NCBI RefSeq assembly: GCF_963924675.1 | Contig: NC_089232.1 | Span: 49,600,759 to 49,664,758, forward strand | Length of the DNA stretch: 64,000 nucleotides | From: Phocoena phocoena | Taxonomy: Eukaryota; Chordata; Mammalia; Artiodactyla; Phocoenidae | Direction: 5' to 3' | Shown here: piece after piece, positions 1-9,905 of the stretch | Layout: the number at the start of each line of letters is the position of its first letter | Position numbering within the stretch: position 1 is the stretch's first letter | The notes under the pieces: generated by a model | The model's input: only the letters and a program-made list of their open reading frames with translations | Told to the model about the DNA's origin: nothing | The model's database searches: none | Position numbers and translations under genes: made by a program

Positions 1-513
1 ATAAGACATAAAGATATTAGGAGTCCATTTCCTAGTTGGACACATGCATCAAAACATAACCACACGAGAAAATGCACACAGGTCAGCATTCACCAAAATG
101 TTAAAAGGAACTACCTGAGTAGAATAAAAAGTGCCCATGCTTAAGTAAGTTTAAGAACACTGGGGTAAATAAAGATCAATAACCTTTTCAAGTTCTTCAT
201 GGAGTCTTTAAAATGTGAACGTAAGTTATTGAGTTGTGAATCCCTAAAAGTAGGATGGCCATATAACGTATTAGCCAACCTCGGACCCTTGTTAGAGGAA
301 GCGAGGAGGACTAGCAACCATATGTCAGATTAACAGACACGAAACAGAATTACCTCAGGCATCCTGGGGTGTATGGTCACCCTACTTGCAAAGGCAATAC
401 AATGTCTGTGTTTGCCAAACTCATTCCATGAAACTTTTTATTGCTGCTGTTAAGCTAAGCTTCCATAAAGGAGCTGTTAAGAAAAATACTTGTGTTAACA
501 GGAGAAAGGGTGG
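1..513. other. Unique-looking sequence, no gene seen
   Basis: AT-rich sequence with stop codons scattered through all frames. I recognise no repeat family, RNA gene or exon-like segment here. Confidence 0.5.
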
Positions 514-597
514 TGTAGGGGAAAGGGCACAGTTATTACAGGCAGACAGACTTGGGCTCACAACTCAGCTCTACCAGATACTAACAAATACTAGAGC
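514..597 (+). repeat. MIR SINE, 5' half (split)
   Basis: The order 'agggcacag...gacttgggctca...cagctctacc' matches the 5' part of a mammalian MIR. The element stops abruptly at a MER5A-like element at 598 and resumes at about 779, so this is one MIR broken by a later DNA transposon. Confidence 0.6.
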
Positions 598-778
598 AGT
601 GGTTCTCAAAGTGTGGCCCTCAGACTAGCAGAGTTACTAACATCTGGAAACTTGTTAGAAATGTGAATTCTATGGTCTTGCCCCACACCTTCTGAATCAG
701 AAACTCTGGGGATAGAGAACAGCCATTAAGCAGTCTGTGCTTAACAAGTTGCTAGGTGATTCTGAAACACACTGAATC
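598..778 (+). mobile_element. MER5A-type hAT-Charlie miniature element
   Basis: It starts with the terminal motif cagtggttctcaaagtgtgg. It contains the family-typical 'aacttgttagaaatg', 'ctgaatcagaaactctgggg' and 'aacaagttgctaggtgattctga'. The copy lacks the final inverted terminus, so its right end is eroded. It is non-autonomous with no coding capacity, and it sits inside a MIR. Confidence 0.85.
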
Positions 779-870
779 AGACACTTTATTTGATCAATCA
801 GAGCCTCAGTTTATCCATTTAAGAAACGATGCCAATAACCTGCCTTATGGATTACCCATGGCTTAAGGCA
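779..870 (+). repeat. MIR SINE, 3' half (split)
   Basis: 'gagcctcagtttatccatttaagaaacgatgccaataacctgccttatgg' follows the MIR core order (cctcagttt...catctgtaaaatgg...cctac/gc). It continues the MIR interrupted at 597. Confidence 0.55.
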
Positions 871-1089
871 GGTACGTTAAAATGTTTGCTACCTATATCA
901 GTCTATCGGTCCTTTCAGAGTTACAGATGGCGCACTCAAAATATTAAAATAAAAGGAGTCCAGTGAAGATATAAATGTGGGTCAGCGTTGATGAAACCCA
1001 TTCCCAAGGCCAGGTCAATCCTCTGCACTGCCCAATACAGGGCAGGTGGAATGGAGGTTGGAGAGACACCCACCATTTACATTATTCTT

Positions 1090-1245
1090 GTGTTATGGCA
1101 CCTACAACTATTTTAACTCTCTGATATGTATCTGTCCCCTTCATCAGACCATAAGTTTCTTAAGGGCAGAGACCATATCATCCAGATTTATTTTTCTACA
1201 CCGAGCACATAGGTGGTCCTCAATTCATGTTTGAATAAAGGATCA
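1090..1245 (+). repeat. L2 LINE 3' end
   Basis: It contains the L2 3'-end signature order: 'ctgtcccc...atcagaccataagtttcttaagggcagagacc', then 'accgagcacataggtggtcctcaattcatgtttgaataaa'. This matches the L2 tail (aagctccttgagggcaggga...gcacatagtaggtgctcaataaa). No ORF remains. Confidence 0.75.
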
Positions 1246-2399
1246 CATGGGTTAAAAGACAGTCTCTGAATTGTCTTGACACATCAGAAAAGAGAGAGGA
1301 GAGAGCCGACAATGAGATAACTCCTTTTGCCACATACCAGCCCACAGGATTTGTCACCAGCCCAGAGCAAGTTGTTCCAGCTCCTTGCTTAGATTTCTGC
1401 ATCTTTTAAAACAAAGGCATAATGCATGAGGCTAAACACGGAGTCTCAGCAGCACATCTTTTCTGGATATTGCTATTTCAAGCTTCCTTCTGCTGGGTAC
1501 GCAGCTCCATTGCAATGTATGTATGCCTCATCGGAAACAAACTTTGTTCTCAGTTGGGTCAGTTTGATACCCATCATCCTTTAGGCAGGTCATTGGAAAG
1601 ATGGGAAAGTAAATGGTTTCCTGTGACTCACTGGGTAAATTACCCCTCAATTTACCGTTGAGTACATTGAGACTCAGAGAACTCATTAGTTGGTCCAGAG
1701 CAACTTGGCACTTGAGGGTACACTGTAATTCAGCAAAGAGTGCGACTGTCTGGCTCTACTTAGTCAGAATGCTTTAACGAATCCCTCTTATCTCTCTACA
1801 TTATGCTGCAAAGTCCGAACACAGGTAGAGCTGTGGTCAGCTAAAGAGATTATCTGCATTCCATCTATTTGTTCTGCCTTGTGACAAAACCCATTTAGGT
1901 TCAGGGTCTAGTTTTGACCCAATGGGTTCCTCAGAAGCCCCAGATTTTTCTACAGTAAGACATTCCTTTCTCTCCCTGAAATTCCTTTTCTGATCCAGCT
2001 TTCATCTCCTCTGTATTTAATAGGCAATGCCCAGCATTATGTACAGGAAATATTTAGTGCCAATTCTATCTAGTCCCTGCTTGAACTCCTATTTGGTTCT
2101 CTCTGGATGTCTCTACCCAACGAACCTTTGTGTTAGTTCTCTGGCTCTCTCTAGGTTACTTATTTCCTCCCAATATTTTTAGAGTATTAGCTAAAGACTT
2201 CTATAATCTCCAGAATCTACTCCTAGTTGATTAATCATCCCCATTTGTCATAAATCACACTCTCAATGGTGCACAAGCCAATTCATTTTCTGGGTCCCCT
2301 CTGCCTCCGTCACCTTCACCTTCCTGGAAGTATTTTACTCAGAGCCTGGCATTGTTTAGGATACCATAACCAGGCTCTAACATACACCTATCAATGGTA
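1246..2399. other. No gene; one weak MIR-like stretch
   Basis: Mostly unassigned sequence. About 1635-1790 ('attacccctcaatttaccgttgagtacattgagactcagaga...') looks like a badly decayed MIR on the minus strand, but too weakly for a firm call. Confidence 0.4.
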
Positions 2400-2640
2400 C
2401 CAATAATATTAATATTGCTAACTTCAGCAGCCATTTTTCTCTCATTATCTTAACCTCTCGAGAGCATTTGACACAGTTGACCCCCTTCACCTCCAAAAAA
2501 CGTGTTCTGTTTTCCTGTGACACCGTGACCTTCTGGTTTTCTTCCAATCTCACTGCCCTTTGCTGACTTTTTCTCTTGCACCTGATGTCTGGATGCTAGG
2601 GCATTCCAGAGCTCTAACTCTCCCCTCTTCTCCATCTGTC
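2400..2640 (+). repeat. L2 LINE, internal ORF-derived piece
   Basis: 'gagcatttgacacagttgaccccctt', 'gtgacaccgtgaccttctggttttc' and 'tttgctgactttttctcttgcacc' follow the order of the late L2 reverse-transcriptase region (TFDTVDH-like text in the ancestral frame). Frameshifts and stops abolish any protein. Confidence 0.65.
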
Positions 2641-3764
2641 CTCTCTCTCCCTGGGTGACAGAGCTTGGATTTAGGATCTTAGAGTAGGAACAGTTCAGCG
2701 ATGTCAGGTTCCAGATAGATCAGAGTAGATGTTACTGAGATTAAGTAGATCAAGAAACCAAGAATCCAAGGTTTGGGGACAGTTGCCCACATGGACCTTG
2801 AAACCACTCAAAAACATGGCAGACAAGGGGTAAAAGGGAAGCTGTGAGCCAGGTCCCAGGTCATTTGATGAATTTGAAGGTAACACTGGAGGATGGATGA
2901 GACAGCCTGATAGCAGGAACCAAAAGGGGCCTTGGATTGGAAGAGTGTCCTTGGGACCTGAAGACTGAAACAATCTCACCTTTCAATTTTAATAAGTTTA
3001 GTCACTACTGACCTTTCTCCTCTGGACCACTTGCAGTAAGTTGTTGAATATATGTTTATGACTTCAATTTTATTTACTTTTCAATAACTATGTCAATAGA
3101 TACGGCCTTGCAGTATCCTCTGTCTTTGGAGATATTGAAAGCTCCGGGCCCCAGGAGGGAGTGAACTGGGTCACTTATCCTTTTAGTGTTGTTCATTCAC
3201 ACAACTTCACACAAACAGTAGACCAGCATATGATACAGGTTTGGATAAGAAAGTCTCAGTAAGTGTTAACACGGCTTGTGGAAGCACTTTCCCCTTAGTG
3301 TTGTAAAAGATTTGGGGCCTATACACTTCACTGTACCTCCTTCTCCCACAAGTGACAATCATCCCATCTAGGCAGACCCAGTGCAGCCATCTAGGCAGAC
3401 TCAAGCTCTTGGAGAGGGACTGAGGGCTCAAGAATGCTGGGGTTTTCCCCTTTACTGTAAGTCTGGTCTTGAGTATCTGGTTTTTGAGTGTCTTGTGCAC
3501 AGAATAGTCTGTGGTAGAGTGAGGATGCTCGGACGTTTGTCTCTATGCTCAGGGGAACAGTCTGTGTCAAGGGCAGAAGGCATCACGCTCATGACCCCTG
3601 TGACTGGAGAACCCAGGCCTACCATCCTTGACCCAGAACTTTAGCTGATTTTTACAAACTAGATCAATCCAAGAAGTACCTGAAACAGCCTCTCCACCCT
3701 TCATCTTCTTCCACCATGTTTTCATTTGCCAAATTGTACTAGATAATTTCTTGGGAACAACCTC
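2641..3764. other. No gene or recognisable repeat
   Basis: Over 1.1 kb of apparently unique sequence. Open frames are under 100 codons and show no domain or codon-bias signal. Confidence 0.45.
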
Positions 3765-3890
3765 ACTCATTTATTCAAAAACATGCATTGTACCCCTAAT
3801 ATCTGCCAGTCATTGTGCAAGGCAAAAAGACAACAGTGATGAATCAAACTTATGAATTCCCTGTCTTTAAAAAGTTCATAATTTAGTGTG
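3765..3890 (-). repeat. L2 LINE 3' end, antisense
   Basis: 'tttattcaaaaacatgcattgtacccctaatatctgccagtcattgtgcaaggc...acagtgatgaatcaaac...gttcataattta' is the reverse complement of an L2 tail (attcaacaaatatttattgagc...ccaggcactgtgctagg...aacaaaacagac). Confidence 0.65.
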
Positions 3891-4321
3891 TTGGGGGGCT
3901 GGGGTGCTGAAGTCAGCAGCCTAAGATAGAGAAGTAAGGACGACAGTTGGAGAAGTACACATAGGGATTTATGGGCATGCAAGGGAAGGAGCCTATTCCA
4001 GCACGGGATTCAGTAAAAGCTTCCCACATGACATGAGCCCTGTTTTGAGTGTTGTGAAGCTAGTAACCAGCAGACTCTGGGTTTCCAAGCGTAGCCTGTA
4101 CTAAGGCACAGGAGTGAGACAGCATGGAGCATTGTGAGAACTGCCTCAATATGGCATATTTTCCCACTCTCGCTTACATCTGGGTATTCTGGACATGAAC
4201 ACTGTAAACCCAATGTCACTGGTATCAATTTAGAATTTTTAAAGACGGCCAGAGGCATAATTTCAGCGAGTGAAGTTAAGGATCAGGGCTAGAAAAGGCC
4301 ACAGAGAAAGCACTTTAGAAA
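3891..4321. other. No gene seen
   Basis: Unassigned sequence between an L2 relic and an L1 3' end. It could include further decayed antisense L2 body, but I cannot show it. Confidence 0.4.
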
Positions 4322-4485
4322 GGCAATGGAAGCAATTCCACTTCTGGGAATATAGTCAAAGATAACAAAAACAATAACTCAAAAAGGTATCTGCACCCCC
4401 ATGTCCATAGCAGCATTATTTACAACAGCCAAGACAGAGAAACAACCCATGTGTCCATCAATCGATAAATGGATAAAGAAGTTGT

Positions 4486-4520
<35 letters not shown>

Positions 4521-5075
4521 TCAATGGAATATAATTCAGCCATACAAAATGAGGAAATTCTACCATTTGTGACAACATGGATGGACCCTGAAGGCATTAT
4601 GCTAAGTGAAATAAGTCAGAGAAAGACAAATACTGTATAATCTCACTTATATGTGGAATCTAAAACAAAACAGAACAAAACTTGTAGAAAAAGAGATCAG
4701 ACTTGTGGTTACCAATGGCAGGGAGTGATGGGAGGGGAAACTGGAGGAAGGTGGTCCAAAGGTACGAACTTCCAGTTATAAGATAAATAAGCACTAGGGA
4801 TGTAACGTACAGCATGATGACTATAGCTAACACTGCTGTATGATACATAGGAAAGTTATAAAGAGAGTAGATCCCAAGAGTTCTCATCACAAAGAGAAAA
4901 AAGTTTTCTTTTACTTTATTCTTTTTCTCTCTTTTCCTTTCATTGTATTTATATGAGAAGATGGATGTTAGCTGAATATATTGTGGTAATCATATATATA
5001 TCAAACCACCATGCTGTTTGCCTTAAACTTATACAGTGATGTACGTAAAATATTTCTCAATAAAACTGGGGGGAA
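4322..5075 (+). mobile_element. Old L1 (L1M-type) 3' end, 5'-truncated
   Basis: The end of L1 ORF2 is readable at 4401-4640: a frame with '...AALFTTAKTEKQPMC', '...KWIKKLWY' and '...MEYNSAIQNEE...TTWMD'. It is followed by a 3' UTR with 'gtataatctcacttatatgtggaatctaaaa', 'agggatgtaacgtacagcatgatgactatagctaac' and 'caataaaactgg'. Only the last ~0.25 kb of ORF2 and the 3' UTR remain. A (TA)n run has expanded inside the ORF where other L1s have only a few TA units. Confidence 0.9.
4488..4518. repeat. (TA)n microsatellite inside L1 ORF2 remnant
   Basis: An uninterrupted alternating TA run of about 31 bp begins at 'gtggtatata'. L1 ORF2 naturally has a short TA stretch here, so this is slippage growth from an L1-encoded seed. 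It creates a spurious Tyr-Ile repeat in overlapping frames. Confidence 0.95.
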
Positions 5076-5294
5076 AAGTCAGTGGAGTTTTTGAGGGTTC
5101 TGCAATTCATTAGGACCCACATGGAGTGTGACACAGAAAACAAAGACTCCTCTCTTCTTTCTGTTTCTTCCAGCCACGTTAGAGAAGAAGGAAAGTGAAA
5201 TGGTACTTTTATTTTCTCTGGTGATTTGGTCTATGAATATTTGATAAATTCCTGGAGGTAAAGTCACAGTGGCAGCCCATACCAGGCAATAAAA

Positions 5295-5395
5295 GACATA
5301 GTTCAACAAACACATGCTGTGTTTGACAAATTCCTTTGTCCCAGGCACAGTTCTAGACACTAGATACAGCAACAAGTAAGACACATCGTAAGCCC
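5295..5395 (-). repeat. L2 LINE 3' end, antisense
   Basis: 'tagttcaacaaacacatgctgtgtttgacaaattcctttgtcccaggcacagttctagacactagatacagcaacaagtaagaca' follows the reverse-complemented L2 tail order. Confidence 0.65.
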
Positions 5396-5431
5396 TCTGA
5401 GCTGATGACTCATCTTTTCAATGCACGTGCA

Positions 5432-5463
5432 CCATCGCAGTCACCATCACCGTCACCGTCACC
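5432..5463. repeat. Short (CACCGT)n-like simple repeat
   Basis: 'catcgcagtcaccatcaccgtcaccgtcaccgg' is an imperfect hexamer/trimer repeat. It lies just left of the L1 5' fragment and is not part of it. Confidence 0.8.
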
Positions 5464-5523
5464 GGGGAGAGCTGCCCAGGACTGTAGGCTGGGAAGACGT
5501 TAACAGCCACTTGATCCAAGTCT

Positions 5524-6216
5524 TTCTTTTTTTTAACATCTTTTTTGTTTGGTCTGGTGGGTTTTTACCTTGTTCCTTCATCTGCTGTGTGTTTCTCTCT
5601 CTTCTCATTTTGCTTAACTTACTGTGTTTGGGGTCTCCATTCCGCAGGCTGCAGGTTCGTAGTTCCCATTGTTTTTGGTGTCTGCCCCCAGTGGGTAAGG
5701 TTGGTTCAGTGGGTTGTGTAGGCTTCCTGGTGGAGGGGACTGGTGCCTGTGTTCTGATAGATGAGGCTGGATCTTGTCTTTCTGGTGGGCAGGACTGCAT
5801 CCGGTGGTGTGTTTTGGGGTGTCTGTGACCTTATTATGATTTTAGGCAACCTCTCTGCTAATGGGTGGGGCCGTGTTTCTGTCTTGCTAGTTGTTTGGCA
5901 TAGGGTGTCCAGCACTGGAGCTTGCTGGTCGTTGAGTGGAGCTGGCTCTTAGCGTTGAGATGGAGATCTCTGGGAGACCTCTCGCTGATTGATATTACGA
6001 GGGGCCGGGAGGTGTCTGGTGGACCAATGTCCTGAACTCGGCTCTCCCACCTCAGAGGCTCAGGCCTGACACCCAGCCGGAGCCCCAAGACCCTGCCAGC
6101 CACACATCTGCTAGTGTTGGAGGGTCTCCTGCAGAGGTGGGGCCCACCGAGGGGACAAGGACACTGACAGCAGAAGTTCTGGGAAGTAGTCCTTGGCATG
6201 AGCCCTCCCAGAGTCC
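5524..6216 (-). mobile_element. L1 insertion made only of the L1 5' end
   Basis: Read on the minus strand, 6216 down to about 5545 matches the L1 5' UTR and start of ORF1. About 6060-5545 aligns with 40540-41055 of the L1 in this same window ('caagctccagtgctggacaccctatgcc', 'cccactgggggcagacaccaaaaacaa', 'ggtaaaaacccaccagaccaaacaaa'). About 6216-6100 carries further L1 5' UTR text. Homology stops early in ORF1 and runs into an A-rich tail (T-rich on the plus strand, 5521-5547). The 8-mer ccaagtct flanks both ends (5516-5523 and 6217-6224), consistent with a short target-site duplication. The copy preserves the ORF1 start region better than the 7.4-kb L1 does. Confidence 0.8.
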
Positions 6217-6224
6217 CCAAGTCT

Positions 6225-7424
6225 CATTAGAGGTAGCTACACTCCCTGGCCACTCTGGGCCCTGAAACTTCATCGTTAAAGAACGGAAGATCAAGCTCAC
6301 CTAATAACTGTTTAGACCCAAGACAATGAATAGAATTAGTCCTAAAATTCCCTGACATTTGTGCATCTCTGTAGCTGCCTGTTATGTTGTATCCCTTATC
6401 ATTGAGATCACGGATGTCACTTTCTAAGTTGAAGCAACACAAACACATTTCCCTCCCACCCCTGGCCCCCAACTAGCACTTTTGTTTAAGGCTGTATTTC
6501 TTATTAGTTCCCAACAGTGTTCACTAGATTAAAGATGCATCAGAAATTAGATTCTTTTTTTTCTACTTTTGTCCCTGAAGAGTGTAATAAAAAATAACCC
6601 AATAAATCTGGTAAATTAGCAATAAAACTCAAACTTTGGGGCATATGCGCAACTCTGCTGCTGGGGAAGAAATGTCAAACTATTGACAGCTGACCCAATC
6701 AGACTACACATTCCTATTTATAAGCAGGAAGGATGAAAGACGATTCCTCCATCTAAATGGAAGCAAGTTCACCACAAGGAACAAAAAAGTCTCAGGGGTG
6801 GAGAATATCATTGTTTTATTTCCTATGCAGCAACCATAATCTTATGTAAAGGAGAACATTTTAAAAGGTCGCTTCTTAATTTTCACTCAGAAGTTGGAAA
6901 CTTGGACAGATGTGGGTTTGGGGCCATTTCCCCTCCTAGACTCATTGGCTGTGGTATTGGGCTAGAATTGAAGAAATCACCTTGTCCTGATTTACGGTCC
7001 CTTGATTGTAATAAAAGAAATATTAATTCCAAATTCATGAGAAGCACGTATAAAAGGAAAGTAAGGATGTTATCCATTGAAAAGCTTATGAGTATCCAGA
7101 CTGCCAAGAACTACTTTATTTGAAAGGAGAGCTAGAGAACAGGGGGCCATGGGTGACTTCTTGTATGGGAGCTGGAATCGCATAAGTTATGAGTAATCTA
7201 CTTCCCTGTCTTCATCACCCATCTTCCCTAAAATAACTCTCTTCCCAGACAGTGGCACATAACCTCTGACTACAGTGGCTGTCATAGACTTCAAAAGCAA
7301 AGCAAAGCCAAACAAATAAAACACTTTGTCCCCTAAACCTTCCATATCAAAATACACAACCTTAGGTATAGAGGCTAAGTGTGGATGCCCTTGTGGCTTT
7401 GTTTGGAATCTCACCCTTGCCCTC
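6225..7424. other. No gene or recognised repeat
   Basis: About 1.2 kb of unassigned sequence. Frames of 70-80 codons on both strands at about 6880-7125 overlap one another and lack any recognisable motif. Confidence 0.45.
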
Positions 7425-7525
7425 AGGATTCATTCATCCCACCCCATGTGCTCCTAGGTTCCAGGCCCTCTGCTGGACCTTCAGTATAAAAGGCATAATC
7501 TCTGCTCCGAGGAGCTCACAAGCAG
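7425..7525 (-). repeat. L2 LINE 3' end, antisense
   Basis: 'ttcattcatcccaccccatgtgctcctaggttccaggccctctgctgga...ataatctctgctccgaggagctcaca' parallels the reverse-complemented L2 tail. Confidence 0.5.
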
Positions 7526-7554
7526 ATCTCCCTGAATGGGAAGAAACTTTGCAG

Positions 7555-7940
7555 ATACTCTGTTTTCCACCTGCAATCTATTCCTTACCTTATTTCTATT
7601 TATTCCAAACCTACATTTTCATAAAACTCTATTACAATTCCACCACTTCTGGGAAACATTCCCTGAGCTCACACTCTTTCTCTCCTCTGATCACATCTAC
7701 TCTGTTTTGCCCTCTTGGTATTTAATGGTTCCTACTCTAACTTGTGACATAAATTGTAGGATGATGATGATGACGATGATGTTGGTGGTGGTGATGGCTA
7801 TACGACAGTTGGACATTCTATGCATTTGTTTTATTTTCCCAGGCTACAACATCTTTGAGGGCAAAGACATCTTCATCTACACTTTTTGGATTCCTTCACA
7901 AAATTTAGATAGTTCTGTATGTGTAGTAGGCATTCAATGA
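7555..7940 (+). repeat. L2 LINE 3' portion
   Basis: 'ccacttctgggaaacattccctgagctc' resembles the L2 'cctccaggaagccttccctgac' box. The block ends with 'ttgagggcaaagacatc...gtatgtgtagtaggcattcaatga', the L2 terminal box. A GAT/GGT trinucleotide run interrupts it. Confidence 0.65.
7758..7797 (+). repeat. (GAT)n/(GGT)n trinucleotide repeat
   Basis: 'gatgatgatgatgacgatgatgttggtggtggtgatgg' is a two-phase imperfect trinucleotide tract within an L2 relic. Confidence 0.9.
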
Positions 7941-8226
7941 TTTTTTTAAGAAAAGACAAAAGGAAGGACAGAGAGAAAGAGGGAGGGTAGAACTGACAAA
8001 ACACTTGCAAATTCTCATCTACCCAATCAAATCCTCATTCATATTAGTAACTCTCACAAAAAGGCTACACATCTAATGCAAATCATGATGGATTAAAGGT
8101 CAGTAAGGAGAAGGTTATGACCATATTGAATCTGCTTTGTAAAGTAGAAATGGGGGTTTAGTGGCCTTATGTGATGACACAACTTTTTATCATTTATGTT
8201 TAGGGCTGTGTGTGTGTGTATGAGAC

Positions 8227-8282
<56 letters not shown>

Positions 8283-9210
8283 TGAAAATACCATCCCCCA
8301 ATCCTGGCTCTGCCTCAGGTGTTTGGTCATTTCTAATCAGTGTTTTTAGTTACAGTTTTAGAACCAAATTTTTTTCCTCACTCATCCATTTCTATTCATC
8401 CTCCGCTCCCAAGACCTACTATCTTTTAACTGAATAGGCAGTGCTTCTGTGAATGATTGGCCGTGGGAAATGTCAACTGTCAGTAAACTGACACTAGCTA
8501 GTATAAGTGCATATGGGAATTTGTCCCAAGATTCCAACTCAGCTGGTGAGAGAGGAGCTTGGAAGTTACACAGACAGCTGCTCTTCCCCATAAATGTTGG
8601 AGAAGACAATTTGAACCCCTTCCAATTGGTTTGCCCTGAGCAAGGAATAAGGTTGACAGAAATGAATTGGCAATTCCTTTGTTATTTGGGTAACCTGATC
8701 AATATACACAGTGAAACAAGATTACTGGCTTGCTGATGGACTCCCAGGCTTAGAGAAGAACTTGGGACAGGCAGGGGTCCTGGAAAACCATTTCCCCAGT
8801 TCATCTTCAGGCTCCGGAATTTTGGGGGATGAGACAATAGAACAGGAATGAAGTACCTTTCACTATAGAAGGCCAACATTTTATACAACTTAATCAAGGG
8901 TGTAGGATGGGGAGGCTGTGTGCATGGGGTAGGAGGTGAATAAAAAATAAAGTCAAATGGAGACTGATGAGAAAGTTTCAAAAATGTAAACAGCTGAAGA
9001 TCAACACTAATAGGTTTATAGTCACATATACTCTTTCTTCACTTCCCCAATTTTAGACAAATTAGTATTTGTTTTAACACTCAACTTATGAGTCAAAAAC
9101 ATGAAAAACAACCAAAAAAGTTGTGAAGATTTTGAACTTCCGGGCAATTGCAAATGGCAAGATGTAGAATTCTCTGCATAATGGGGTATCCAGCAAAGAC
9201 CAAGCCTTAA
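7941..9210. other. No gene; compound microsatellite inside
   Basis: Unassigned sequence on both sides of the microsatellite at 8207-8280. Overlapping frames of 75-99 codons at about 8210-8980 show no family motif. Confidence 0.45.
8207..8280 (+). repeat. Compound (GT)n-(AT)n-(GA)n microsatellite
   Basis: Three adjoining dinucleotide phases: a short gtgtgtgtgtgta, then about 11 AT units, then about 15 GA units ending at 8280. The uninterrupted GA and AT blocks suggest a polymorphic locus. Confidence 0.97.
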
Positions 9211-9360
9211 CTTTTTTTTTTTTTCAGAGCAAGGAAAACCTCTCTTTTAAAAGATAAGTCATTTGTGCTTCTTGGGCTTGCCTTTAAGGCGAGGAGGCTC
9301 TTTGTCCTTGGGGGCAATGTTTTGCAAAGTCCATTTGGTCACACAGATGTAAAGCAAGCA
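9211..9360 (-). pseudogene. Possible short retrocopy 3' end, unidentified
   Basis: On the minus strand an open run from 9360 ends with the residues APKDKEPPRLKGKPKKHK and a stop (tga near 9260). About 35 nt further on comes an A-run (plus-strand T-run, about 9211-9224). A Lys-rich C-terminus followed by a short 3' UTR and poly(A) is what a truncated processed pseudogene would show. I cannot name the parent gene. No TSD was found and the open run is short, so this is tentative. Confidence 0.25.
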
Positions 9361-9570
9361 CTAACCATTTTTCTTAAGGGCAGCAGGGTAAGGAAATTTC
9401 TGCTGGATCTAGACTCTAAAGTGTAGAGAACCCTGGAGATTTTTAGTAATTGGTGGAACATGGAGGCTCTGTAAGCTTGTTCCTGTCATGTGGTGAACGT
9501 CAGGGACCTAAGCAGGGAACGTATCTACCAAGGAACTCTGAAATCTGATTCAGGTATACAGTCTCTTTAG

Positions 9571-9898
9571 GAATTGTCTCTTTGTGCAATAGTTAGGGTA
9601 TCTGGCCACACTTCAGAAGAAGTAACTCAGGAGAAAGTCATGTCCCTTCTGGAGGCCAGGACAGAGGTATCGGCAATGCCCACTAGCTTGGAGATTGGGG
9701 TGCAGAAGGAGCTGGCAAACCTAACGGAAGTCAGGCTCAAGAAGGCAATCAGTGACAGGCAGAAGGTCAGAGTGGCCATCAGGAGCCAGAGGCTGGCTGA
9801 GATAAGAAGAGAACACCAGGCAGATTCGTGGAGGAAGTATGAACAGGCTCTGAGGAGGAACAATGTGGCAAAAAGACTAGATTTCCTGAACTTAAAAA
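9571..9898 (+). other. Exon-like open segment, product unrecognised
   Basis: The 328-nt interval is open throughout in one plus-strand frame. It is preceded by 'tctctttag' (possible acceptor) and followed by 'gtatgagg' (possible donor). The first internal ATG is at 9640. The translated product is highly charged and heptad-like, e.g. 'EVRLKKAISDRQKVRVAIRSQ' (split here as EVRLKKAISD and RQKVRVAIRSQ), then 'RLAEIRREHQADSWRKYEQA'. It is rich in Arg, Lys, Glu, Leu and Ala, as expected of an alpha-helical coiled coil. Third positions are G/C-rich relative to the AT-rich surroundings, which suggests past or present coding. There is no signal peptide or membrane segment. Eight bases downstream a CHR-2 SINE begins. 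It may be an exon of a host gene, or an exon-like relic. I do not recognise the family. Confidence 0.35.
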
Positions 9899-9905
9899 GT
9901 ATGAG

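Noticed and set aside
4379..4640. Frames with long Tyr-Ile repeats on both strands
   Set aside because: Produced by the (TA)n microsatellite in an L1 3' end.
5459..5800. 113-codon minus-strand frame
   Set aside because: It is the ORF1 start region of the L1 5' fragment; it ends in the A-tail/flank and is not a host gene.
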